64,000 nt of DNA from Calliphora vicina (GCF_958450345.1 NC_088781.1:50488815-50552814); one strand, 5' to 3'; counted from the stretch's first letter, positions 24,405 to 34,379 are shown. Made by a program: numbers and translations. Notes: generated by a model not told the origin, from the sequence alone.

Positions 24405-25316
24405 ATTTATAAATATTCATATTTGTTTAGGAAAGTTATTAAAACAATATTTTTGTAAGTGAACAGTAACATAGGTATTGAAAACAAATTGAATATTCTG
24501 CACATATTTGTTTGCAGCTTAAATAAAGCACAACGAAATGATGGCAATGTTATAGTATTGCAGTCACACATCCACCCACCAAAAATTCATAAGCAAATAT
24601 TCAAGTTAATTATCTATTGCAGGGGTTCTTAAATAAAAGTTGGTGGTTCTACCATCTGCATATTTCAAGGAGTCTGCAAAGAACTGAAATAAATTTAAAA
24701 CATTATCAATAATTTGAATAATATTTGTATACGATTCGACAATATTCTACAAAGACAATAATATACCAACCTCTTATGTGCACAAATCGAATATGAACGT
24801 TGTCCATTTGGCAACGAAGAAATGACACCATAACGTTGCAGTTTTAACACCATCCGTTGTCGATGTGACACCATAACGTTTTCCATTTGACAGCGTCCAT
24901 TGTCGATTTGACTCCTTTCCGGATAAAAGTAGTTATCCGATTTACATGTTCGATAGTACCTACTGTGCTTCCTTCTGAAACGAAATTGATGTTCGGGAAT
25001 ATTGCGGGAACCACTGACATGTGTGTTTAAGTAAGTTGGAAAACTAATATTAACATTAAAAACTCTCACCAATTCATTACAAAACACGCAATAGTATAAT
25101 TTTCGAAATAAAAGAACAAAAACAAAGCATATATAATGAAAATAAAATTGTATTATGAATTTCGTTGTATAATTTGTTGTTATTGAGCCTTTTTTTTGAT
25201 TATTTGCTCCAGCGTGTTTTTTTTTTTGTTTTCTGTGGCAAATACTACCAAAAATATCCACTTAAAATATTTCCATATAAAACATTCATTTAGCGGCATG
25301 TCTGTTTATATATATA
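24405..25316 (+). repeat. ~910-bp direct repeat, copy 1 (5' of the errantivirus)
   Basis: Matches 33461-34367. By eye the two copies are identical except for about 16 substitutions confined to 24639-24837. The last bases are TATATA (25311-25316), the target duplicated by the retrovirus. Both copies keep a minus-strand frame (25261 leftward; 188 codons here, 141 in copy 2) with a CVFC pair, but no recognisable family and low-complexity translation. I do not call it a gene. Confidence 0.92.
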
Positions 25317-25642
25317 AGTTAACACAATCAAGTATACATGAACAGGCAAAATCTACACAAGGTTGTGCTGACGGTGCACACGCGCAAGCTAATAGGCAGG
25401 ATCATATTTCGTCTGGGAGATTGCACAACGTGGGAATGGAATGAGTTGTATCAGCATTTATTTAGATTTAAGCATTTACAAAATATTGTTAGTTTAGTCT
25501 TATTTGGGTGATCGACGGGAACAGTCGAATAATAAAATTATTAAGAAAGAATTGTCGTGTTTTATTTCTAAGTGAAAAGTGGACAGTTGGAGTCCACTAT
25601 AAAATTAATTTTTTTGAGATAATAAAAGAAAGGAAGTTAACT
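25317..25642 (+). repeat. 5' LTR
   Basis: 326 bp, starting AGTTAACACAATC and ending GAAGTTAACT. It is identical by eye to 33116-33441. A polyadenylation signal AATAAA lies at 25531-25536. No clear TATA box was found, consistent with the initiator-driven promoter known for gypsy. The final T overlaps the primer site. Confidence 0.96.
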
Positions 25643-25659
25643 GGCGCCCGAGCAGGGAC
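25642..25659 (+). promoter_or_regulatory. Primer binding site, tRNA-Lys type
   Basis: TGGCGCCCGAGCAGGGAC immediately follows the 5' LTR. It begins with TGG, the complement of the tRNA CCA end, and from memory matches the 3' end of tRNA-Lys(UUU) with about one mismatch. This site primes minus-strand synthesis. Confidence 0.9.
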
Positions 25660-26084
25660 CCGCCAAGAAAAAGCGGAGTCCTTATAAAATTAAATATAAT
25701 AAATTAAATAAGTTTCTGCGATTCCTACGGGACCCTCCAGAAACTAAATAATAAAACCTGAAAAGGATAAAAAAGGAAATAGTGAAATTTAGTATTTTTG
25801 TGGAAAAAAGGATCCACCTGAAGGAAAAAAGAACAGTGACAATTGAGTGAAATATAAAGTAAAATTTATTATTTTCGTTTTGTGGAAATAAAGATCCACT
25901 TAAAGAAAAAAGAACAGTGACAATTGAGTGAAATTTCGATCCTGTGACTACCAGTGAATTAACTTGAAGAGAAAAAGGAGAATTATTGGAAGGCATATCC
26001 TGGAAAAGTGACTGTGAAAATATAGAAGGAAGAACCTGTGAGGTTATAAAGCAAGCAAATTCCTATGTATATGTATTTGTGTAT

Positions 26085-26090
26085 GTAAGT
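26085..26090 (+). promoter_or_regulatory. Candidate env splice donor GTAAGT, abutting the gag start
   Basis: A consensus donor (tat|GTAAGT) ends one base before the gag ATG at 26091. Splicing to an acceptor near 31664 (tttatcattccag) would remove gag and pol. An ATG at 26065 lies just upstream of the donor and would be in phase with the env frame. Gypsy env is known to come from a spliced RNA; these exact sites are inferred. Confidence 0.55.
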
Positions 26091-27182
26091 ATGGAAAATT
26101 TACAAAATAAGGTAACAGAGTTAACTGGCGCCCTAAACGCCGTTCTAAACCAGTTAAGAACTCTGGATCAGAGGACGCAGAGTTTAGAACGTAGGCCCAG
26201 TAATCCCCCGGTCGTTGAGGGCGAAAGTCCTCCTCCCCCCCTGTGTGCTCCAACCACGGAAACTGAATTAAATGAAATAGGAAAACTTCCCGACTGCGTA
26301 AAGGACTTGCAGTCTTTCGAGGGTGACCCCACGCAGTATGTATCCTGGATACATAGCGTGGAGAGCATCCTGAAGGATTATGAGATCGTCCGGCAGAAGC
26401 CGATATATAGGGCTATTGTCCAGGCTATACGCCGAAAATGTAGAGGAAAGGCTGATGCAGCCCTTACCTCCTACAACATATTCGATGAAGATTGGGCATC
26501 GATAAAGAACTGTCTTTCTCTGCATTATGCAGACAAAAGAGATGTTCGCACATTAGAACATCAGTTAACCCAACTAGCCCAGAAGAGTATGAGCGTAGAC
26601 GAGTTCTACGCTACAGTAAATCACCAATTCTCCCTGATCATAAATAAACTGAAGACAGAAACTTACTCTGAGGAAACGACTAGCGTTTTAATAGAGACTT
26701 ATAGGAATAGGACACTGGAAGTTTTCATAAGGGGCCTTAACGGCGAGTTGTCGAAGATGATAATGCTCATGAAGCCCAAAACACTTCCTGAGGCATATTC
26801 GCAATGTTTAGAATTGAGAAATACAAATTACAGGAGTCAGGTCTCCCTGCATTCGGTTAATGGTCAGAATAGGGTCCAAGTTCCAATGGGATTCAATAAC
26901 TTTCCGAATCACCACCCAAATAAGACTCGAAATCAAGCTTTCTTCCAAAAGGTTGTACCGAAAAACCGGTATCAACCTCAAGCGAACCCTTTTGTAAACC
27001 GACAATTTGAACCACGGCGTGTTGCACAACAGCCTGCTCCTCACAGACCAGAACCAATGGACGTAGATCCGAGTACACAATCTAGGGGAACCGGAAACCG
27101 ACCATGGAATAACCACAAAAGGCGGGCCTTTTCAGAGCAGGTTCGTCCCGGGTCGGCACAACACCCGTTTAAACAACAATGA
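26091..27182 (+). CDS. gag: Errantivirus Gag
   Basis: 363 residues from the first in-frame ATG; upstream in-frame codons back to 25986 contain no ATG. The N-terminal ~40 residues form a heptad-like coiled coil (MENLQNKVTELTGALNAVL). The capsid-like middle has blocks such as LQSFEGDPTQYVSWIHSVE and MSVDEFYATVNHQ. The C-terminus is basic and proline-rich, with PMDVDPS, and shows no CCHC zinc knuckle, as in Drosophila gypsy. It forms the particle shell. It ends at TGA 27180-27182 within the 116-base overlap with pol. Confidence 0.92.
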   Translation: MENLQNKVTELTGALNAVLNQLRTLDQRTQSLERRPSNPPVVEGESPPPPLCAPTTETELNEIGKLPDCVKDLQSFEGDPTQYVSWIHSVESILKDYEIVRQKPIYRAIVQAIRRKCRGKADAALTSYNIFDEDWASIKNCLSLHYADKRDVRTLEHQLTQLAQKSMSVDEFYATVNHQFSLIINKLKTETYSEETTSVLIETYRNRTLEVFIRGLNGELSKMIMLMKPKTLPEAYSQCLELRNTNYRSQVSLHSVNGQNRVQVPMGFNNFPNHHPNKTRNQAFFQKVVPKNRYQPQANPFVNRQFEPRRVAQQPAPHRPEPMDVDPSTQSRGTGNRPWNNHKRRAFSEQVRPGSAQHPFKQQ

Positions 27183-30100
27183 ATTAAGGGATGGCTCAAT
27201 AATAAAATTTTTAATAGACACAGGGGCTACCAAAAACTTTGTTGAGCCAGCCTTATGCCCCAGTTCAAAGAAATTAGATAAACCATTTTATGTTCGTACT
27301 GCATCAGGGAGAATACAAATTAGTGAGAAGGTAAAGGGGAAATTCTTTGCCCCATTTGGTAACGATACGACAATTACATTCTATGTATTACCGGGTTTCA
27401 CATCTTTCAATGGTATAATCGGTGATGATACTCTACGTGAGCTTCAAGCCATAATAGACCACAAAAATAATACACTGACAATCTCGCCAGGGATCAGTAT
27501 ACCCCTTAGAATTCAGACATTGAACGAAATTAACGTACTTCCATCATGCACTACATTGAGTGACCTTATAGCCGAATTTAGTGACATATTTGGACCAATA
27601 AATAACGAATTGGCAGCAACATCTATTAGGGCAGAGATACGGTGTACCACTGATGAGCCAATATACTCAAAGAGTTACCCTTATCCAGCTTGTATGCGTA
27701 CTGAAGTGGACAGACAAATAGAGGAACTTCTGGATAATAATGTAATACGGCCATCAAGAAGTCCTTATAATTCTCCCATTTGGGTGGTCCCAAAGAAACC
27801 TAAACCAAATGGAGAGAAGCAATATCGGATGGTGGTGGATTTCAAAAGATTAAATGCCGTCACCATACCTGACACATATCCAATTCCCGACATAAATTCA
27901 ACATTGGCAAGCCTTGGCAAGGCGAAATATTTTACAACCCTTGACCTCACTTCGGGGTTTCATCAGATTTCAATGAATCCAAGAGATATTCCAAAGACAG
28001 CCTTTTCCACAATGAATGGGAAGTATGAGTTTTTGAGGCTACCGTTCGGCCTACGGAATGCGCCTGCTATATTTCAGCGTATGGTCGATGACGTCCTGCG
28101 AGGCTGTATAGGGAAAATATGTTATGTCTATATAGACGACATAATAGTATACGGGGATAATATTGAGGAACACCTAGGGAACCTCAGGAAAGTATTTCAG
28201 CGCCTAAGAGACGCTCACCTTAGGGTTAATTTGGAGAAAACTGCCTTTATGAAAACCGAGGTCGAATTCCTTGGTTATGTGGTTACTAAGGATGGCATAC
28301 TGCCTGATAGGAAGAAGGTTAGGGCAATCCTTGACATTGTGCCACCCCGGACCTTGAAAGAGCTCAAAAGTTTTCTAGGATTAACATCCTATTATAGGAG
28401 GTTCATTAAGGACTTTGCCAAAGTAGCTAAACCCTTAACCACTCTCACACGTGGCGAGATGGCACAAGTCAAGGCTAATCAATCAAAGAAAGTTAGAATT
28501 ATTCTCGGGGAGGAAGAGCTACAAGCATTTAACGAACTTAAGGAATTGCTCACGTCATCGGAAGTATTAGCCTTCCCGGACTTTGACAAACCATTTAATC
28601 TTACGACGGACGCTTCTAACAGTGCTTTAGGTGCAGTACTGTCTCAAGGGGAAATGGGAAAGGACAAACCAATAACCTTTATTTCTCGCTCTTTGAACAG
28701 GACAGAGGAGGCATATGCCACGAACGAAAAAGAGATGCTCGCCATAGTTTGGGCATTGGACAATCTTCGCTCCTATCTGTATGGAGCTAAGAAAATACGC
28801 ATTTTTACCGATCACCAACCCCTGACGTTTGCCATGAGCAACAGGAACTACAATGCGAAATTGAAAAGGTGGAAGGCTAGGATAGAAGAATATAACTTCG
28901 AACTTATATATAAACCAGGGAAATCCAATGTAGTAGCCGACGCCTTATCTCGCCTAAAAGCAGACTCAGCCGACTCAGTGAAAGCTGAGCAGACTTCGAG
29001 AACTGCATCTACAGACTTGTGTGTCCATATTGCGGACGAGTCCTCCACTGACACTGCAAGTGAAGGTAGGGTAGGAAGTGAGGACTCAAATACCATAACA
29101 GCTAGTGAAGGTACGATAGGGAACGGAGACTCAGCTACTATAACAGCTAGCGAAGGAACTGTGCACAGCGCCGAACAGGATGGCACAGATTTGATTCCAC
29201 ATGTCGAAGCTCCCATTAATGTTTTTCGTAATCAAATTATAATACGACAATTCCAATCAGATATGACTTCTCACATCAACCCTCATCCTGGCTATAACCG
29301 CCACATCATATCATTGGAAGAAATTAACAGAGAAAATCTTATTCGTGCATTAAAAGAAAAACTCAGACCCGATGTCCTAAACGGAATTAAAATCCCTGAA
29401 CAATATTTGTGGTTATTACAGGAAGTATATTTAGATCATTTTTCACACTATAGGCTACGAATTACTCAAAGACTTGTAGAAGACATTACTTGTCCAGAGA
29501 GGGTGTGTTCATTGATAGAGGAAGAGCACAAAAGGGCACATAGGAATAAGGATGAAAATAAGTTACAACTTTTGGAGAAATATTATTTCCCAAGAATGAA
29601 CAGCCTTGTAGGGAGGTATACAAAAAATTGTGAAATCTGCAAAGCTAACAAATATGATCGACATCCACCACTGCCTAATCTTCAAGCTACTCCGATTCCT
29701 TCTTATCCCTGTGAAATACTGCACATGGATGTTTTTGTACTTCAAAATGAGTATTTTATTAGTGTTTTAGATAAATTTTCGAAATTTGGGAAACTCTTTC
29801 CTCTCAGAAATCGTTCAGCCTTGCAAATGAGAGAAAAAATAATTGAAACCCTTAACTATTTCTCGACACCACGAATTCTAGTAACCGATAATGAACGAGG
29901 CTTCATTAGTCCAATAGTAATGAATGTAATTCAACAATTTGGTGTCAAGGTATATCTAACACCAGTAGGTCGTAGTGAGGTGAACGGACAGGTAGAGCGA
30001 TTCCACTCAACCTTGTTAGAAATTTATCGATGTTTAAAGGCTGAATATAAAGACTTAGGAGTTAGGGATTTAATAATGCTTGCCACTGATCGATACAATA

Positions 30101-30441
30101 ACACCGTCCACTCTGTCACCAACAGGAAGCCGGTGGACATTTTCTTTAATAGGGCTGAAAGAATTAATTACCAAAGGTTGCGGAACTTTCGGAGAAAGTT
30201 AAATAGGGAAATAAGAAAATCGATTAAAGAAAAGCAAGAGGCAACTTTGGAGCGCCATAATAGTAAGCGTCGTGCCACATCGAAGGAATATAAGGCGGGT
30301 GACGTCGTTCATGTTAGAAACAGGCAGATCAAAGCAAAGCATCGACCACTTTATGAAAAAGCGGTCGTTAATAAAAACAACCGGGTCACGGTGCAGACAA
30401 GCACTGGAAAAAAGATTCACAAGACCCATATCAAAACCTAG
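27067..30441 (+). CDS. pol: Errantivirus Pol polyprotein (PR-RT-RNase H-IN), frameshift-expressed
   Basis: The frame is open from 27067 (after TAG 27064-27066) to TAG 30439-30441, about 1124 codons, and is +1 (or -2) relative to gag. There is no useful ATG at its start, so it needs a ribosomal frameshift. The protease motif LIDTGA is at 27211. RT has catalytic aspartates at 27943 (TLDLTSG) and 28135/28138 (YIDDIIVYG). RNase H has D 28609 (TTDAS), E 28732 (EKEMLAI) and D 28810 (TDHQPL). Integrase has an HHCC zinc module (H 29527, H 29539, C 29629, C 29638) and the D,D-35-E triad at 29728, 29887 and 29995. The GPY/F-like tail ends HKTHIKT. A 70-residue acidic linker between RNase H and IN carries three TASEG repeats. 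All catalytic residues are present. Confidence 0.95.
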   Translation: MRVHNLGEPETDHGITTKGGPFQSRFVPGRHNTRLNNNELRDGSIIKFLIDTGATKNFVEPALCPSSKKLDKPFYVRTASGRIQISEKVKGKFFAPFGNDTTITFYVLPGFTSFNGIIGDDTLRELQAIIDHKNNTLTISPGISIPLRIQTLNEINVLPSCTTLSDLIAEFSDIFGPINNELAATSIRAEIRCTTDEPIYSKSYPYPACMRTEVDRQIEELLDNNVIRPSRSPYNSPIWVVPKKPKPNGEKQYRMVVDFKRLNAVTIPDTYPIPDINSTLASLGKAKYFTTLDLTSGFHQISMNPRDIPKTAFSTMNGKYEFLRLPFGLRNAPAIFQRMVDDVLRGCIGKICYVYIDDIIVYGDNIEEHLGNLRKVFQRLRDAHLRVNLEKTAFMKTEVEFLGYVVTKDGILPDRKKVRAILDIVPPRTLKELKSFLGLTSYYRRFIKDFAKVAKPLTTLTRGEMAQVKANQSKKVRIILGEEELQAFNELKELLTSSEVLAFPDFDKPFNLTTDASNSALGAVLSQGEMGKDKPITFISRSLNRTEEAYATNEKEMLAIVWALDNLRSYLYGAKKIRIFTDHQPLTFAMSNRNYNAKLKRWKARIEEYNFELIYKPGKSNVVADALSRLKADSADSVKAEQTSRTASTDLCVHIADESSTDTASEGRVGSEDSNTITASEGTIGNGDSATITASEGTVHSAEQDGTDLIPHVEAPINVFRNQIIIRQFQSDMTSHINPHPGYNRHIISLEEINRENLIRALKEKLRPDVLNGIKIPEQYLWLLQEVYLDHFSHYRLRITQRLVEDITCPERVCSLIEEEHKRAHRNKDENKLQLLEKYYFPRMNSLVGRYTKNCEICKANKYDRHPPLPNLQATPIPSYPCEILHMDVFVLQNEYFISVLDKFSKFGKLFPLRNRSALQMREKIIETLNYFSTPRILVTDNERGFISPIVMNVIQQFGVKVYLTPVGRSEVNGQVERFHSTLLEIYRCLKAEYKDLGVRDLIMLATDRYNNTVHSVTNRKPVDIFFNRAERINYQRLRNFRRKLNREIRKSIKEKQEATLERHNSKRRATSKEYKAGDVVHVRNRQIKAKHRPLYEKAVVNKNNRVTVQTSTGKKIHKTHIKT

Positions 30442-30908
30442 TGGCTTCCCTTAATGCGATTTCTTTTTTTTGGGACGACGATTTGTGATAGTGATGTTCT
30501 CACTGTCATGGATCGTGGTAGATCTTCGTACCTTAGTAGGTTTCTTGCAATTAAACCACCAACGCTCGAAACTAAAAAGGATAACACGGAATCTACGGTC
30601 CATACAAAAAATATAAACAAATGGACCCAAGATTATAGTGGAAACCGCATATTTGCGGGGGGTTCAATTCCCCATGGGTACCATGAGAATAGGGAAATCG
30701 AATTATTGGAAAAGCCTTAAACTATGTATATAAAAAAAAGAAGAGGCATAAGCCCAAATAAAACATAAATCAAATGAAATCTAAAAAATAAAATTGAAAA
30801 GGCCTTAAATTAAAAATAAAAAGCATAAAATGTCAAACAAATGCAAAATGCAAAAACATAGAAATGTTTAAATAAAAATAAAGAATAAAAATAAAGAAAA
30901 TGGAAAAA
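30442..30908 (+). other. Pol-env spacer, 5' part, with open frame after the pol stop
   Basis: After the pol TAG the same frame stays open to 30720 (about 92 codons, including an ATG at 30454). No domain is recognised. Near 30619-30682 the sequence resembles a degenerate tRNA (A-box-like ttatagtgg, B-box-like ggttcaattcc in a GGGG/CCCC hairpin, acceptor-like ggaccca/tgggtacc). This may be chance. The rest is A-rich. Confidence 0.4.
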
Positions 30909-31408
30909 GGCCTAAAATTATATAAAATATAAGCTTAAGCGCAAATATGTACATATTTATATTAAAAATAATTAAATAAAATCATTGCAATGAAGTAAAT
31001 TTAGTTCTTAACAGGGGTGATCCATGCCAGATGTATAATACAAAGGAGGTCCATGGCTTAAGAGACTAACATTTGTTTTTTGCATATGGCAAACAATCAC
31101 ACCTTGTTCAAGAATTAATATAACAAACAAAATAAAAAGCAAAAGATTACAAATGAAAAATGTAAAACCATAAGTTAACTGTATAAAAACAAAAGAAATT
31201 GAAAAAAGGCCTAAAAATTATAAAAAATATAATTAAGCGCAAATATATTAAAAAACAAATGAATTAATTCAAATAAAATCATTACAATAAAGTAAATTTA
31301 TTTCATAGCAGGGGTGATCCATGCCAGTTGTATAATACAAAGGAGGTCCATGGCTTAAGAGACTGTCATTTGCTTTTTACATATGGCAGACAATCACACC
31401 TTGTTCAA
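30909..31408 (+). repeat. 299-bp-offset direct repeat in the pol-env spacer
   Basis: A ~200-bp unit at 30909-31111 recurs at 31208-31408. The conserved core is caggggtgatccatgccag, then tgtataatacaaaggaggtc, catggcttaagagac, catatggca and caatcacaccttgttcaa. The unit is better conserved than its A-rich surroundings. A poly-A run (to about 31430) follows copy 2. It lies inside the presumed env intron. Confidence 0.9.
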
Positions 31409-31664
31409 AAAAAAAAAAAAAAAAAAAAAGTAAAAAAGGGGAATGTGGCCTTCAGCCTCAAAGATAACTAGGATAAAGTAAAACAGAAATGAAAATAAAT
31501 CAGATACAAAGACTAACTTAGAATAAGAATCCTACTAACAATAAAACATTATATAACTAGAAAACTTAAAATAGATGCTTCATTATTCTAACTAACTATG
31601 TAGCTACTAAACACTCTAACACACTAATCGTAGAACTAGAGGAAAAAAACATTTATCATTCCAG

Positions 31665-33243
31665 TCTTACGTGGTTCGCTGCTGTGAACAGTCTACAAAT
31701 CTTCGAATACCATTCGCGGTTGGTTACATTCAAATATGGCAAAGGTTGGCTGGTTGACGGAAGATTTAACATGGTTCATGTCATCAACTTAGAGGAATAT
31801 GAACGCCTGTTGGATCAAATTGTGGCAATGATGGAGAAAACTGCTGTGGAAGAGAAGGAAAAGTTGGTAATTGATTTCCATATTAACAGTATTTCTTCCC
31901 AATTAGATACGCTTATGGGTAAATACAGAAAGCAGAAGCGTTCTATCAATTGGATCGGTTCAGCCTGGAAATGGTTGGCTGGCAACCCAGACGCAGCAGA
32001 TTGGGATAGGGTGTTGAAGTCTGAACAGAGCATCATTGAAAATAACAACCACCAATACGTGATCAACGATCGACTCTTTAAAGCATCGCAGGAGGCAATA
32101 TCTAAGGTTAACGCAATGGTGGCGCGATTCCATAATGAGGTCAATGCAACGAACGTTGAGAGGTTCATCAACCAAGTCTTACGCCAAATAATGGTCATCA
32201 AGGAGGAGGTAAACGAAGTCATGAGAGCCGCTCAGATGGCCAAAGGTGGCATAATCAACTCTAATGTACTCGACAGAGAAGAAATTCACCGGATAATTGA
32301 CGAAATCGCAACTCTCCCTTATGCTAACGAATTGGAAGCAATTGAGTATGCTAGTCCAAGGGTATGCACGAATGGTTCAATGATCCTCTATGTCCTATCA
32401 CTGCCCAAGGTAAGGCAAGTTGAATACAACTATCTTATTGTCAAACCATCCGTTCAGGAAGGGAAGGTTATAGACTTACCCTTTAATACGCTGTTAGTAA
32501 ATGAGAAGGAAACTTATGGCATCACCGGACAATGTATGCAGATCAACAATAATACAGTGTGTGAAAGGAAGAACTTGAAAAAACTCCCTGAAGATGACTG
32601 TATACCAATTCTAATCAAGGGCGGCGAAGCGAAGTGTTCCTACCGATCCTGTGAAGAAGAGGTTGTCGAACTCGTTATGGAAGATACCATATTCATTACC
32701 AATTTTAAAGGCAATCTTCAGAGTGGTAACGTTACTAAATTCCTTTCGGGAACCTACGCAGTGCGTCTTAACAACGAAGAAGTGAAGATAAGAAACTTAA
32801 CTTATACCAGCCGAAGCGAGACATCTATACAAATCCTACCCCAGATCGTCACAACCATATTAGAAGAAAGACGGCAGCTTGACATAGGTTATCTTCACAA
32901 TATGAGTCTACAAAACATTAAAAATTTAGAAAACTTAGACATAAGATACCGCTACTCCATGATAGCGGACTGCACAATTTTTTCGCTCTTATCATTCTTA
33001 GGATACCTATGCTGGAAAGCCTTATACTCTCATGTGCGTTTCCCCCCGCTACGGAGCATGACCAACGCAATACCTAAATCACAATCTGCGGGACGCAGAT
33101 TTTTGGCAAGGGAGGAGTTAACACAATCAAGTATACATGAACAGGCAAAATCTACACAAGGTTGTGCTGACGGTGCACACGCGCAAGCTAATAGGCAGGA
33201 TCATATTTCGTCTGGGAGATTGCACAACGTGGGAATGGAATGA
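31665..33243 (+). CDS. env: Errantivirus Env-like fusion glycoprotein (second exon)
   Basis: The frame is open from 31570 to TGA at 33241-33243 and uninterrupted. The first in-frame ATG is at 31771, but the frame before it encodes an env-like lead-in, so expression from a spliced RNA with an upstream ATG is likely. A furin-type site RKQKR lies at 31927-31941. It is followed by a fusion-peptide-like stretch with the GSAWKWLAGNPD signature shared by gypsy Env and baculovirus F proteins. One transmembrane segment lies at about 32960-33035, close to the C-terminus. The last 42 codons are read from the 3' LTR. The protein is a predicted type I membrane fusion protein; function is inferred from the family. 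Confidence 0.88.
33108..33115 (+). promoter_or_regulatory. Polypurine tract
   Basis: AAGGGAGG directly precedes the 3' LTR and is the expected plus-strand primer. It also forms part of the env reading frame. Confidence 0.85.
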
Positions 33244-33441
33244 GTTGTATCAGCATTTATTTAGATTTAAGCATTTACAAAATATTGTTAGTTTAGTCTT
33301 ATTTGGGTGATCGACGGGAACAGTCGAATAATAAAATTATTAAGAAAGAATTGTCGTGTTTTATTTCTAAGTGAAAAGTGGACAGTTGGAGTCCACTATA
33401 AAATTAATTTTTTTGAGATAATAAAAGAAAGGAAGTTAACT
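33116..33441 (+). repeat. 3' LTR
   Basis: 326 bp, identical by eye to the 5' LTR. It encodes the end of env (to 33243) and carries AATAAA at 33330-33335. It is followed by TATATA (33442-33447), the duplicated target. Confidence 0.96.
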
Positions 33442-33447
33442 TATATA

Positions 33448-34367
33448 AGTTTTTATAAATATTTATAAATATTCATATTTGTTTAGGAAAGTTATTAAAA
33501 CAATATTTTTGTAAGTGAACAGTAACATAGGTATTGAAAACAAATTGAATATTCTGCACATATTTGTTTGCAGCTTAAATAAAGCACAACGAAATGATGG
33601 CAATGTTATAGTATTGCAGTCACACATCCACCCACCAAAAATTCATAAGCAAATATTCAAGTTAATTATCTATTGCAGGGGTTCTTAAATAAAAATTGGT
33701 GTTTCCACCATCTGCATATTTCAAGGAGTTTGCAAAGAACTGAAATAAATTTAAAACATTATCAATAATTTGAATAATGTTTGTACACGATTTGACAATA
33801 TTCTACCAAGACAATAATATACCAACCTCTTATGTGGACAAATCGAACATAAACGTTGACCATTTGGTAACGGAGAAATTACACCATAACGTTACAGTTT
33901 TAACACCATCCGTTGTCGATGTGACACCATAACGTTTTCCATTTGACAGCGTCCATTGTCGATTTGACTCCTTTCCGGATAAAAGTAGTTATCCGATTTA
34001 CATGTTCGATAGTACCTACTGTGCTTCCTTCTGAAACGAAATTGATGTTCGGGAATATTGCGGGAACCACTGACATGTGTGTTTAAGTAAGTTGGAAAAC
34101 TAATATTAACATTAAAAACTCTCACCAATTCATTACAAAACACGCAATAGTATAATTTTCGAAATAAAAGAACAAAAACAAAGCATATATAATGAAAATA
34201 AAATTGTATTATGAATTTCGTTGTATAATTTGTTGTTATTGAGCCTTTTTTTTGATTATTTGCTCCAGCGTGTTTTTTTTTTTGTTTTCTGTGGCAAATA
34301 CTACCAAAAATATCCACTTAAAATATTTCCATATAAAACATTCATTTAGCGGCATGTCTGTTTATAT
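33448..34367 (+). repeat. ~910-bp direct repeat, copy 2 (3' of the errantivirus)
   Basis: After a short agttttt lead that also follows copy 2 at about 34374-34380, the block 33461-34367 repeats 24405-25316. The shared tail tatataagttttt on both sides suggests an old tandem duplication with the retrovirus inserted at the TATATA of the first unit. An assembly artefact joining two haplotypes is an alternative. Confidence 0.9.
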
Positions 34368-34379
34368 ATATATAAGTTT

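Larger units (their letters stand above)
25317..33441 (+). mobile_element. Gypsy-type errantivirus (endogenous retrovirus), complete provirus
   Basis: 8125 bp with identical-looking 326-bp LTRs ending AGTTAAC...GTTAACT, a tRNA-Lys-type primer site, gag, pol (protease, reverse transcriptase, RNase H, integrase), an env-like third frame, a polypurine tract, and a TATATA duplication on both sides (25311-25316 and 33442-33447). The order, LTR termini and TATA-type target match what is known of Drosophila gypsy. LTR identity implies recent insertion. No stop interrupts gag, pol or env; the gag-pol offset is a frame change inside an overlap, as in the family. Whether it is expressed cannot be judged from sequence. 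Confidence 0.96.

Noticed and set aside
24695..25261. 188-codon minus-strand frame duplicated at 33892-34317
   Set aside because: No family recognised, low-complexity translation, and copy 2 is truncated by a stop. Duplication alone explains the shared frame.
25986..26090. N-terminal extension of gag
   Set aside because: In frame but starting at TTG with no ATG; the first ATG is 26091.
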